A model generated the notes under the pieces. That model had not been told where the DNA came from. It ran no database searches and saw nothing but the letters and a program-made list of their open reading frames with translations. From Cyanobacteria bacterium UBA11370 (GTDB lineage: Bacteria > Cyanobacteriota > Cyanobacteriia > Cyanobacteriales > Coleofasciculaceae), in the NCBI GenBank assembly GCA_003486645.1, contig DNGI01000184.1, positions 1-16,687 of the forward strand: a stretch of 16,687 nt of DNA, read 5' to 3'. Positions within the stretch are counted from its first letter, which is position 1. Each line of letters starts with the position of its first letter. The translations under genes were made by a program, and so were the position numbers. Of the stretch, positions 6,528-15,387 are shown piece by piece.

Positions 6528-7979
6528 TCAGATAATAGAATCGCTAGAGGATTGGATTGAAGGTTTGCCAAATGCAGAATGACAATAAACCGTTAAACTC
6601 TGATTGCTTGAATTAGTCACAATGGTTTGAGTAGGAGCCTGAAAGAAGTTAAGTTGTGAGTTGACAGGGGATGTTTTCTTTAAGGGTTCAATCCCTCGAT
6701 CAATAGCCGTCATAAGTTCCTGAGTTTGTCTGGGATCTTGAATTTCCCAAGCTCTTAGTTCTGGTGTTTGGAGTCGGTTAACGAGAGTAATCAGATTTTT
6801 TTGAGTGGCGGCGGCATCTTTGAAGGGCACAATTCCCAAGTAGGCAATTTTTAATAATTCAGCGTTGCTTGCTGTAAATGTAAGCATGGTTTTCCGAACA
6901 CCGACTTCAATGTTAGGAGCTTGATTGAGGATGGGGTAGAGTTGAGCGAGTTGATGATAGGTTGAGATTAACGCTAAGTTAGCGGCAATATCTAAAGCCG
7001 CATCAATAATAATTCTGACCGTTGGTAGGGTTTCATTAAAAAAGCTTTGGGGGCCTTCATCGGTATCAAGATGCACGATCTCGCTGCGATCGCCTTCTGG
7101 ACTCAGATCAATCCACTCACAAACTATTCCTTGGGTTTTTAGTCCTACGCGAGACACAGCATGAAGTTTGGCTCCTGTCAAGGTGGCTCCGGTTAAATCT
7201 GCGCCAATCCAATCGGCATGAATTAATCGAGCTTGGGTCAAATCGGCATATACTAAACTCGCATTCAGCAAATTCGCATTAGTCAAATCTGCGCCTGTTA
7301 AGTTGGCTCCGCTTAATTTGGCTTCACTCAGATTAGCCCAGCTCAAATTAGCACCGCTCAAGTCAGTCCAACGCAGATTAGCCCCCCGCAGATCGGCTCC
7401 ACTGAGATTGGCTTGACTCAGAGTAGCTTGTTTTAGTTCAGCTCCTCTCAAATTACTACCACTCAGGTCGGTGCGACTACTATCCGAGGCGTGTAAATTA
7501 GCTCCCTCCAGAATCGCTTCCGTCAAGATGGCTCCCCGCAAGTTCGCTTCACTTAGGTTAGCGCGGGAGAGTTGGGCTTGTCTGAGGGTTGCTTCTCGCA
7601 AATCTGCACCACTGAGATTGGCTTCCTGTAGCCTCGCTCCGCTCAAGTCAGCTCGGATTAGTTCGGCACGAATTAGAGCGGCTTGAGTTAGTTCTGCTCC
7701 CCTCAAATCAGCTCGAATCAAATTGGCGAGATTAATATTGGCCTGAGTTAACTTAGCGTTGGAGAGGTTAGCACCACTGAGTCGAGCTACATTGAGTCTA
7801 GCGCGGCTAAAGTTGGTGCGACTCAAGTTAGCACCACTGAGGTTTGCCACACTCAAGTTCGCCTCACTCAAATCAGCTCCACTCAAATTAGCACTGGTGA
7901 GGTTCATTTCAGCCAAGTTAGCGCCTGAAAAGTCTTTAACGCCTGCGGCATATTTTTTCAGAATTTCCGTAACATTCAT
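6528..7979 (-). CDS. Pentapeptide-repeat protein with non-repeat C-terminal domain
   Basis: Residues 17-273 of 483 are about 51 consecutive pentapeptides of the A(D/N)LSG type in one unbroken register, with Ala or Leu at the inward positions. They should form a right-handed quadrilateral beta-helix of about 13 coils. The N-terminal MNVTEILKKYAAGVKDFSGANL (in part 1-20) is a cap common in cyanobacterial members. From about residue 275 the sequence changes to a 200-residue mixed domain with no pentapeptides and a Ser/Asn/Gln-rich tail, which I do not recognise. There is no signal peptide or transmembrane helix, so it is probably cytoplasmic. GGAG lies nine bases before the ATG and supports the start. 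It is divergent from tyrA across 200 bp. Function of this family in cyanobacteria is generally unknown. Confidence 0.92.
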   Translation of the reverse strand: MNVTEILKKYAAGVKDFSGANLAEMNLTSANLSGADLSEANLSVANLSGANLSRTNFSRARLNVARLSGANLSNAKLTQANINLANLIRADLRGAELTQAALIRAELIRADLSGARLQEANLSGADLREATLRQAQLSRANLSEANLRGAILTEAILEGANLHASDSSRTDLSGSNLRGAELKQATLSQANLSGADLRGANLRWTDLSGANLSWANLSEAKLSGANLTGADLTNANLLNASLVYADLTQARLIHADWIGADLTGATLTGAKLHAVSRVGLKTQGIVCEWIDLSPEGDRSEIVHLDTDEGPQSFFNETLPTVRIIIDAALDIAANLALISTYHQLAQLYPILNQAPNIEVGVRKTMLTFTASNAELLKIAYLGIVPFKDAAATQKNLITLVNRLQTPELRAWEIQDPRQTQELMTAIDRGIEPLKKTSPVNSQLNFFQAPTQTIVTNSSNQSLTVYCHSAFGKPSIQSSSDSII

Positions 7980-8179
7980 CCAAAAAATCTCCGAATGTGG
8001 AAACCACGTCGCTGAAGCGAGTGGATGAAACAGAGGTTGGGAGTTTAGTTCGTGTTAGTCTTCCAGTAGTAAAAGATCCAGTATGCTCTAATTTCAGCGT
8101 TGCACGAAACTAGATTTAATGATTCGATCAGGAGTCACCGAGTCACCGAGTCAGGAATACAGTAGATTTTTTGAGTACG
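7980..8179. promoter_or_regulatory. Divergent intergenic region, pentapeptide gene and tyrA
   Basis: These 200 bases separate two divergent genes and must hold both promoters; I find no -35/-10 pair good enough to assign. Visible structure is an interrupted palindrome CCAC..CGCT-GA-AGCG.GTGG at 8004-8024, in the leader of the pentapeptide gene, and a 2.75-copy tandem octamer GAGTCACC at 8132-8153, about 27-48 bases before the tyrA ATG. Confidence 0.5.
8132..8153. repeat. Tandem octamer GAGTCACC upstream of tyrA
   Basis: GAGTCACC occurs at 8132-8139 and 8140-8147, followed by GAGTCA at 8148-8153. It lies just upstream of tyrA and could be a repeated regulator site or a short slippage product. 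Confidence 0.7.
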
Positions 8180-9031
8180 ATGAATATTGGAATTGTCGGG
8201 CTAGGGCTAATTGGTGGGTCACTAGGGTTAGATTTGAGGGCATTGGGTCATCAAGTCTTAGGAGTCTCTCGCCAAGAGCGAACCTGTCAGGTTGCCATTG
8301 ATCGCGGTGTGGTGGATGATGCCAGTGTTAATTTAACGCTTTTGGCAGCAGCAGATGTGGTCTTTATTTGCACCCCTATCGGTCAAATTGCTTCAATGGT
8401 ACAGCAGTTAATTCCCCATCTGTCGCCTAATGCGATTCTCACGGATGTGGGTTCGGTGAAAACGCCAGTGGTTGAGGCGGTGACTCCCCTGTGGTTGAAT
8501 TTTGTCGGGGGACATCCGATGGCGGGTCGAGAATATAGCGGTATCGAGGCGGCGGTTTCAGGGTTATTTGCGGGGAATCCTTACGTTTTGACACCCATTG
8601 AAACGACACCCCCAGAGGCTGTAAAAGTAGTGGAACAGATTGTGCGATCGCTCACTTCAAACGTCTACTTTTGTCACCCCGCTGATCACGACCAAGCGGT
8701 AGCCTGGATTTCTCATCTACCTGTGATGGTTAGTGCGAGTTTAATTCATGCTTGTGGGAGTGAAACTGATCCAGTTGTTTTAGAGTTATTGCAACAATTA
8801 GCGAGTTCCGGGTTTCGGGATACTAGTCGGGTTGGGGGGGGTAATCCCGAATTAGGGGTGATGATGGCTCGTTACAATCGGGAATTTTTATGGCGATCGC
8901 TCCTTAATTATCGCCAAAGTCTTGACCAACTGATTGAGCTAATTGATCAGGAAAACTGGAAAGGGTTGGAACAAAGGTTACAAGAAACTCAAGCACAGCG
9001 ATCGCAATTCCACTTAAAGGCTGATGATTAG
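8180..9031 (+). CDS. tyrA: Arogenate/prephenate dehydrogenase TyrA
   Basis: TyrA catalyses the oxidative decarboxylation that leads to tyrosine. The 283 residues show the Rossmann motif GLGLIGGSLG (7-16), VSRQ (29-32), which in cyanobacterial enzymes goes with NADP+ preference, TDVGSVK (88-94), the catalytic-site HPMAG with H112, DHDQAVAWISHLPVM and SGFRDTSRVGGGNPELG in the helical dimer domain. The last two are nearly identical to the Synechocystis arogenate dehydrogenase as I recall it, so arogenate with NADP+ is the likely substrate pair. No ACT domain is present. I choose the ATG at 8180 over a TTG at 8171 because the first beta-strand starts immediately; no clear Shine-Dalgarno sequence is seen. 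The gene is alone on its strand, with about 700 bp of non-coding DNA behind it. Confidence 0.95.
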   Translation: MNIGIVGLGLIGGSLGLDLRALGHQVLGVSRQERTCQVAIDRGVVDDASVNLTLLAAADVVFICTPIGQIASMVQQLIPHLSPNAILTDVGSVKTPVVEAVTPLWLNFVGGHPMAGREYSGIEAAVSGLFAGNPYVLTPIETTPPEAVKVVEQIVRSLTSNVYFCHPADHDQAVAWISHLPVMVSASLIHACGSETDPVVLELLQQLASSGFRDTSRVGGGNPELGVMMARYNREFLWRSLLNYRQSLDQLIELIDQENWKGLEQRLQETQAQRSQFHLKADD

Positions 9032-9061
9032 GGAATACTGATAAGCTAAGACGCATTTAAA

Positions 9062-9094
9062 GGGGAGTGGGGAGTGGGGAGTGGGGAGTGGGGA
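9062..9094. repeat. Heptanucleotide tandem repeat (GGGGAGT)
   Basis: Four perfect copies of GGGGAGT (9062-9089) plus GGGGA (9090-9094), about 30 bp after the tyrA stop. This is an STRR-type array with a unit unlike that at 6217-6251. Such G-rich arrays are known as polymorphic intergenic elements in cyanobacteria. Confidence 0.9.
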
Positions 9095-9416
9095 AGAAAA
9101 TTAAGTGTAGCTCACCCATTTGATAAATGCTATAGACGCTCTAGACATCGGCAAAGACGGGATGTGGAGAAACGGCAGAGAAGCTTTTGTCTTACTCGTA
9201 AGATATTAGTATTACAAAGACTCTAATAATCTTTACAAGATTATAACAAAGAACAAAACTTAACAATGATATAATTCCTAACAAAGATGCCGATTAGATG
9301 TGGGCAACGGTAGCCCTGTTTTAAGGGTGCTGAGAAAAATACCTATCGAGTCATCGCCTGGGGGTAAGGATATTGGCAAGGTAACGCATTCCTTATCTTA
9401 TTGTTAGCGCAAAATG

Positions 9417-9716
9417 TCAACGAAGGTGAAGTGAAGCTGGATCGGGGTGCGTTGCGAGTCTGAGAATTAACCCATCATTACCTGCGATCGCATTCGTGTT
9501 CATCCCATCTCTCCAGCATTCAATTCGGTACGTTTCCCAGACGGTTGACCTGGGAACTCTTTCCCTTGTGTCCTCAGTCAAAATCTTTATAAATTCAGTG
9601 TATTTCTCGCTAGTTCGTGGGGAGATTTGTCGCCAAATAAAAGCAATCAAAATTCCGAAAATGGTAGATAGAGCGAGGGATTGATTTGTGTTAAATTTCC
9701 AAAAGCTAGATGGCAA
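9417..9716 (-). CDS. Doubtful small membrane protein ORF
   Basis: This is a 99-codon open frame that can start only at a TTG (9716), because an in-frame TAA lies two codons before it and no ATG is available until residue 71. The product would have one hydrophobic segment (about 14-28, LALSTIFGILIAFIW) followed by a charged soluble part. Composition is protein-like, which is why it is listed, but there is no Shine-Dalgarno sequence and I recognise no family. It overlaps the first codons of a possible longer form of the kinase gene. It may be a decayed gene, a divergent small gene or chance. Confidence 0.25.
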   Translation of the reverse strand: MPSSFWKFNTNQSLALSTIFGILIAFIWRQISPRTSEKYTEFIKILTEDTRERVPRSTVWETYRIECWRDGMNTNAIAGNDGLILRLATHPDPASLHLR

Positions 9717-9728
9717 AACTTACCGAGA

Positions 9729-12700
9729 ATGACTAATACTAAAACGATAGCGATCGCTGGCTACCAAATTCTCGCCCAAATTTACGAAAGTGCTAACTCT
9801 CTAGTCTATAGAGGGATTCGAGAGCAGGATAATCAACAGGTTATCCTCAAGGTTCTTCAAGAGAATTATCCTACACCGCAAGAATTGATACGATATAAGC
9901 AAGAATACGAAATCCTCTGCTCTCTCAACCTAGATGGTATTGTTAGAGCCTATGGGTTGCAAAAATATCGGAACACGCTGGTGATGTTTCTAGAGGATTT
10001 TGGGGGCGAATCCTTAAGAATATTGATGTCCCAACAACCCTTTGCGCTGAAAGATTTTTTGCTCATTGCCATTCAAACGGCAGAAAGTCTAGGCAATATT
10101 CATGCTGCTCATATTATCCATAAAGATATTAATCCTTCTAACATTGTTTTTAACCCAGAAACCCAACAACTCAAAATCATTGATTTTGGCATTTCAACGG
10201 TTTTGTCGCGGGAAAATCCCACCCTCAAAAATGTTAATAGCCTTGAAGGGACGTTAGGTTATATGTCGCCGGAACAAACCGGGAGGATGAATCGTTCCTT
10301 AGATTACCGTACCGATTTTTATTCCCTGGGTGTCACGTTTTATCAATTGCTAACGGGAAGGCTACCGTTTGAGACAACAGATCCGTTGGAATTGGTGCAT
10401 TGTCACTTAGCGTTGACTCCCATACCACCCAATCAACTGAATCCAGAAATTCCCAAAGCTGTTTCAGATATCGTGATGAAATTACTAGCCAAAAATGCGG
10501 CTGATCGCTATCAAAGCGCGTGGGGAATTCAAGCGGATTTAGTCATTTGTTTGATGCAGTTGGAGAATCATGGAAAAATTGAGGATATTATTCCGGGAAT
10601 TCATGATGTTTCTGACAAATTTTTGATTTCTCAAAAACTCTATGGTCGAGAAACAGAAGTTGAAATATTACTGAGGGCTTTTGATCGGGTTAGTGAAGGC
10701 AAAACGGAACTCATGTTAGTGTCTGGTTATTCGGGCATCGGAAAATCAGCACTTGTGCAAGAAATTTATAAACCCATTACCCGACAACGGGGTTATTTTA
10801 TTTGGGGAAAATTTGACCAGTATCAGCGGAATGTTCCCTACTATGCTCTGATTCAAGCTTGCCATGAATTAATCAAACAACTGTTAACTGAAAGCCAAGC
10901 AGAACTGGAGATATGGGCATCAAAACTCTTGGCAGCACTGGGAGTTAATGCTCAGGTTATTATTGATGTGATTCCTGATGTGGAACTCCTGATCGGATCG
11001 CAACCTCCGGTGAGTGAATTAGGTCCTGCTGAGTCTCAAATTCGCTTTCATCGAGTCTTTCAAAACTTCATTCGAGTGTTTAGCCAAGTCAATCATCCGT
11101 TAGTTATTTTTTTGGATGATTTGCAATGGGCAGACTCTGCTACATTGAAGTTAATTGAGCAAATTGTAACAGATACAGATACCCAATCTCTATTTTTAAT
11201 TGGGGCATATCGAGATAATGAAGTCAGCGCTGCTCATCCCTTTATGTTAACGATTGATGAGATCGGACTAGCTGGAGTCAGTGTCAATCATATCAAACTC
11301 TCGCCTTTGGATGAGGCTACGGTCAATGATTTAATTGCAGATACTCTTAAATGTACTTCCATAAGAGCTAAACCTTTAGCCGAATTGGTATTTGCTAAAA
11401 CTCAAGGAAATCCTTTTTTTGTGAAAGAATTTTTCAAATCTTTATATGCTGAAAATTTGTTATATTTTGAAGTACAAAGCCTGAGTTGGCAGTGGAATAT
11501 TAACCAAATTCAAGCACGAGAATTTACGGATAATGTTATCGAATTGATGGCGTTCAAGATTCAAAAGTTACCCCCAAATACGCAACAGGTTTTAAAGCTT
11601 GCCGCTGCTATTGGCAGTCAATTTGAGCTTAATACATTAGCTCTTGTTCATGAAATATCGCCTCAAGAAACAGCCCTCAGACTGCATCCAGCGATGGCAG
11701 AAGGTTTAATTTTACCCCTTAGCGATGACTACAAGGCAATTGAGCTAGATGTTAATCGTTCTTGGTCATTAGTCAATAAAGATGAACAACAAATCAATGA
11801 CAAAGGACAACTAACCGTTGAATACAGGTTCGCCCATGACCGAATTCATCAAGCGGTCTATTCCTTAATTCCGACACAAGATAAGCAAGCAGTACACTTA
11901 CAAGTAGGGCAATTGCAACTCAGTCATACACCGTTTCATGAGCGAGAAGCCAAAATTTTTGATATCGTTAATCAATTAAATTTAGGAATCGAATTAATCA
12001 ACACTAAAGGAAGATTAAAAGAATCAAGAACTAGAATTGATAATAATATTGTATCTCAAAAAACATGTATTAAACAACAAGAATTAGCTCAGTTAAATTT
12101 AACTGCTGGCAAAAAAGCAAAAGCATCGTCGGCGTATAAACCTGCTCTAAAATATCTTCAAATTGGCATAGCATTATTAGGACGTGATAGCTGGAGTCAT
12201 ACTTATGATCTAACCTTAGCACTTTTTGTTGAAGCCGCAGAAGCCGCGTATCTGAGTGGTGATTTTGAGCAGCAAGATGAGTTAGTGTCCGTTGTATTAC
12301 AACGAGCCAAAACCTTACTGGATAAAGTCAAAGTCTACGAAGTAAAAATTCAAGCGTATATTGCTCAGAACAAACTAAAAGAAGCCGTGGAAACAGCCCT
12401 ATCTATTCTTAAATTATTGGGGATAAAGTTTCCAGAAATGCCAAATCAACGGCATAGTTGGCTAAGTTTTTGGAGAACAAAGCTAGGATTGACAGGCAAA
12501 AAAATTGAGGACTTGATTAACTTGCCTCAAATGACTAATCCCGACAAGTTAGCTGCTATGCGTATTCTCTCCAGTGTCGTTTCTGCTGCTTATTTTGCTG
12601 TTCCCAAACTGATGCCATTGCTGGTATTTAAGCAGGTAAATTTATCAATGAAGTATGGAAATGCTCCTTTATCTGCATCGGCTTATGCCAGTTACGGAAT

Positions 12701-15077
12701 AATTTTGTGCGATTTTGGTCTGGATATTGATGCTGGCTATCGGTTTGGTCAATTAGCCTTAAATTTATTGGATCAATTTAATCGTACAGTTGGTTCTACT
12801 ATCGATTCAACGAAAGCGAAAACACTCGCAAATGTTAATTTTTTCGCTCGACCTTGGAAAGAGCATTTAAAAGCCACATTACAACCCCTGCTTGAGGCAT
12901 ACTCTAGTGGATTGGAGACGGGAGATTTAGAAGCAGCCGCTTATGCTGCTCACAATTACTGTTTACATTCCTATTTTGTCGGCAAGGAATTAACGAAACT
13001 CCAAGAAGAAATGACCACTTACGGTGATGTTCTGAGCCAACTTAAACAAGAACGAACCTTACGAATGAACAAACTTTATCGGCAGATCATTGTCAATTTA
13101 AGGGGAGAGGTAGAAAATCCGTGCTGCTTGAATGGAAATTTATATAATGAGCTAAAAATGCTCCCGCAGCATCAAACCGCTAACGATCTAACTGCAATTT
13201 GCGTCTTACATTTTAATAAATTAATTCTATCTTATTTATTTGAATCCTATCAAGAAGCCTTTGAAAATGCCACCATAGCTGAAAAGTATTTAGATGGATT
13301 AAAAGGAACTGTTATTATACCGCTTTTCTATTTCTATGATTCTCTAGTCAGGCTGGAATCCTATTCTCAAACTGCTCTCAACCAACAAAATACTCTCTTG
13401 AGTAAAGTCGTCACTAATCAGAAAAAGATGCAACAATGGGCGCATCATGCACCCATGAATCATTTACATAAGTTTTATCTGGTTGAAGCCGAGCGATATC
13501 GGGTTTTAGGGCAACTTAATCAAGCCGCAGAATTTTATGATCGCGCCATTGAAACGGCTCAAAACAATGAATATCTTCATGAAGAAGCGATCGCCCATCA
13601 ACTCGCGGCTAAATTCTATTTACGTCAAGGTAAAACTACAATTGCTAGAGCTTATATGCAAGATGCTCATTATTGCTATTTGCAATGGGGAGCAACGGCT
13701 AAAGTCAAAGATTTAGAAAAACGATATCCCCAGTTACTGACTATTACTCAACTGGGAATGAATAATCGTTCTACAACGACTAGTACAACCAATACAGGTT
13801 CCGTTACAGCTTTGGATTTAGCCACTGTAATGAAAGCATTTCAAGCCATTTCTGGAGAAATTGTCTTGGACAATTTACTCGCCAAGCTAATGAAGATGCT
13901 GATCGAGAATGCTGGTGCTGAAAAAGGGGTTTTAATTTTATCAACGAATAGTAAATTATTGATTGAGGCTCAAGGCTCTGTTGACTCTGATCAAGTGCAA
14001 GTTTTGCAGTCAATTTCCGTAGAAAACAATTCCTCTTGTCCTCTACCTGTATCCATTATTAACTATGTAACCCGTACTAAACAAACTTTGGTCTTAAATG
14101 ATGCTACCCGTGAGAGTTCATTTATCAAAGATTCCTATATTAAAGACTATCAACCCCGATCAATTCTGTGTTGTACTCTCCTCAACCAAGGCAAACTAAC
14201 GGGCATAATTTATCTGGAAAATAATCTAACAACGGGTGCATTTACTCCCGATAGACTGGAAGTATTGAAACTATTATCCTCCCAAGCGGCTATCTCCATT
14301 GAAAATGCCAAACTCTACTCCGAATTAAAAGCTAAAAATGCTGCCTTGCAAGAAATGGATCAACTCAAAGATGAGTTTTTGAAGACAACCTCCCATGAAC
14401 TCCGCACTCCCCTCAATGGTATTATTAATTCTATTCGACTTATATTAGATGGCTTTTGTGATGACAAAGATGAGGAAATAGAATTATTAATGCAGGCGGA
14501 TCGGTGTGCCCTCAACTTACTCAGTATTATCGATCAGGTTCTGGATCTGGCTAAAATTAAATCGGGTAAGCTGGCAGTAGAGATAGAATCAGTAGATTTG
14601 CATCAAGCCCTATCAGAAGCGATAGATTTACAGACCAATAAACTTGAACAAAAAAGTCTAAAATTATACAGAAATTATTTTACTCAGTCGCTGCAAGTTT
14701 TAACCGATTCCAGCAAACTGAAACTGATTCTTCTGAATATTATTGAAAACGCTATTAAATTTACAAATAGTGGTAGTATTGTCATCACTACGAACATCGA
14801 ATCAGGCACAGACAATTTGGATAACTCTCGCCTTCCAATGGCAATTGTCACGATCAAAGATACGGGAATTGGCATCGAACCCAACCAACAACACAAATTA
14901 TTTAAACCCTTTGTTATGGTAGATGGTTCTACGACTCGGAGTCAGGGGGGAATTGGTTTAGGATTGGTCATCTCACGGAACTTAATAGAATTGATGGGAG
15001 GTCGTATTACACTAGAAAGTGCGGGGAAAAATCAAGGCACAACAGTACAAATCGCTTTACCTCTAAAAGTCAACTGA
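9729..15077 (+). CDS. HstK-type Ser/Thr kinase, ATPase and histidine kinase fusion
   Basis: A 1782-residue cytoplasmic signalling protein. Residues 11-280 form a Ser/Thr kinase: K41 in VILKVL, HKDINPSN (131-138) with catalytic D133, IDFG (151-154) and SPEQTG (180-185). The Gly-rich loop is degenerate, as is usual in this group. Residues about 305-640 are an AAA-type ATPase with Walker A GYSGIGKS (333-340) and Walker B VIFLDDLQWAD (459-469). About 700-1340 is TPR-like and helical. A GAF domain occupies about 1365-1526, then a coiled linker and a histidine kinase with H1556 in SHELRTPLNG, N-box NIIENAIKFT (1670-1679), DTGIGI (1711-1716) and GIGLGL (1741-1746). All catalytic motifs look intact. 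I choose ATG 9729 over TTG 9681, since relatives begin just before GYQI. Its likely phosphotransfer partner is encoded 310 bp downstream. The signal sensed is unknown. Confidence 0.95.
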   Translation: MTNTKTIAIAGYQILAQIYESANSLVYRGIREQDNQQVILKVLQENYPTPQELIRYKQEYEILCSLNLDGIVRAYGLQKYRNTLVMFLEDFGGESLRILMSQQPFALKDFLLIAIQTAESLGNIHAAHIIHKDINPSNIVFNPETQQLKIIDFGISTVLSRENPTLKNVNSLEGTLGYMSPEQTGRMNRSLDYRTDFYSLGVTFYQLLTGRLPFETTDPLELVHCHLALTPIPPNQLNPEIPKAVSDIVMKLLAKNAADRYQSAWGIQADLVICLMQLENHGKIEDIIPGIHDVSDKFLISQKLYGRETEVEILLRAFDRVSEGKTELMLVSGYSGIGKSALVQEIYKPITRQRGYFIWGKFDQYQRNVPYYALIQACHELIKQLLTESQAELEIWASKLLAALGVNAQVIIDVIPDVELLIGSQPPVSELGPAESQIRFHRVFQNFIRVFSQVNHPLVIFLDDLQWADSATLKLIEQIVTDTDTQSLFLIGAYRDNEVSAAHPFMLTIDEIGLAGVSVNHIKLSPLDEATVNDLIADTLKCTSIRAKPLAELVFAKTQGNPFFVKEFFKSLYAENLLYFEVQSLSWQWNINQIQAREFTDNVIELMAFKIQKLPPNTQQVLKLAAAIGSQFELNTLALVHEISPQETALRLHPAMAEGLILPLSDDYKAIELDVNRSWSLVNKDEQQINDKGQLTVEYRFAHDRIHQAVYSLIPTQDKQAVHLQVGQLQLSHTPFHEREAKIFDIVNQLNLGIELINTKGRLKESRTRIDNNIVSQKTCIKQQELAQLNLTAGKKAKASSAYKPALKYLQIGIALLGRDSWSHTYDLTLALFVEAAEAAYLSGDFEQQDELVSVVLQRAKTLLDKVKVYEVKIQAYIAQNKLKEAVETALSILKLLGIKFPEMPNQRHSWLSFWRTKLGLTGKKIEDLINLPQMTNPDKLAAMRILSSVVSAAYFAVPKLMPLLVFKQVNLSMKYGNAPLSASAYASYGIILCDFGLDIDAGYRFGQLALNLLDQFNRTVGSTIDSTKAKTLANVNFFARPWKEHLKATLQPLLEAYSSGLETGDLEAAAYAAHNYCLHSYFVGKELTKLQEEMTTYGDVLSQLKQERTLRMNKLYRQIIVNLRGEVENPCCLNGNLYNELKMLPQHQTANDLTAICVLHFNKLILSYLFESYQEAFENATIAEKYLDGLKGTVIIPLFYFYDSLVRLESYSQTALNQQNTLLSKVVTNQKKMQQWAHHAPMNHLHKFYLVEAERYRVLGQLNQAAEFYDRAIETAQNNEYLHEEAIAHQLAAKFYLRQGKTTIARAYMQDAHYCYLQWGATAKVKDLEKRYPQLLTITQLGMNNRSTTTSTTNTGSVTALDLATVMKAFQAISGEIVLDNLLAKLMKMLIENAGAEKGVLILSTNSKLLIEAQGSVDSDQVQVLQSISVENNSSCPLPVSIINYVTRTKQTLVLNDATRESSFIKDSYIKDYQPRSILCCTLLNQGKLTGIIYLENNLTTGAFTPDRLEVLKLLSSQAAISIENAKLYSELKAKNAALQEMDQLKDEFLKTTSHELRTPLNGIINSIRLILDGFCDDKDEEIELLMQADRCALNLLSIIDQVLDLAKIKSGKLAVEIESVDLHQALSEAIDLQTNKLEQKSLKLYRNYFTQSLQVLTDSSKLKLILLNIIENAIKFTNSGSIVITTNIESGTDNLDNSRLPMAIVTIKDTGIGIEPNQQHKLFKPFVMVDGSTTRSQGGIGLGLVISRNLIELMGGRITLESAGKNQGTTVQIALPLKVN

Positions 15078-15387
15078 ATTCGGATTCTTGTTTAGCGTTT
15101 TTGAGGATTAATGATATCATGTTTCGGAACATCGGTAATGTATCCAAGAGTAAAAAAGTGGCTATTAGCAATTAGTCATTAGCGACGATCAGCATTTATA
15201 TACGAGAAAGATATAACCGGACGTGATATGACTCAAGGAAATACTTAACTCCCTAGACGTGCTCAAGTCTTAATCCTGACTCCTATTTTTAAATCAGGTA
15301 AATAAGATTAAACACAACTGTAACTAAGCTTAACGATATGATAAAAGAAGGAACTTTGACAGTAATTCGTTTTGATGCAGCTTAGAA
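15078..15387. promoter_or_regulatory. Intergenic region between dual kinase and receiver/GAF gene
   Basis: These 310 bases hold no gene. Visible elements are the palindrome ATGATATCAT (15112-15121), a small hairpin ATGTT-TCGG-AACAT just after it, which is too weak for a sure terminator, and a TATGAT -10-like element (15337-15342) about 45 bases before the next ATG. The sequence around it (GCTTAACGATATGAT) loosely resembles the AACTTAACAATGATATAAT stretch at 9258-9275 upstream of the kinase gene. The gap suggests separate transcription of the two genes. Confidence 0.4.

Larger units (their letters stand above)
9032..9728. other. Long intergenic region upstream of the dual-kinase gene
   Basis: Nearly 700 bases contain no gene I can firmly support. 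The region holds the GGGGAGT tandem array (9062-9094), an AT-rich stretch at 9195-9285 with a consensus TATAAT at 9270-9275 but no matching -35, an inverted repeat TTCCCAG/CTGGGAA (9534-9540 and 9550-9556, 9-base loop), a HIP1 octamer at 9483 and a doubtful minus-strand ORF (9417-9716). No terminator for tyrA is obvious. The length suggests a long regulated leader or a decayed gene. Confidence 0.5.

Noticed and set aside
7471..8028. Two plus-strand ORFs antisense to the pentapeptide gene
   Set aside because: Their Ala/Leu/Ser/Arg periodic composition is a mirror of the pentapeptide codons; the real gene is on the minus strand.
8171..8179. TTG start adding three residues to TyrA
   Set aside because: The Rossmann strand begins right after the ATG at 8180, and cyanobacterial TyrA proteins start there.
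9496..9684. 62-codon plus-strand ORF in the kinase leader
   Set aside because: No Shine-Dalgarno sequence and no recognisable family; it is antisense to another doubtful frame.
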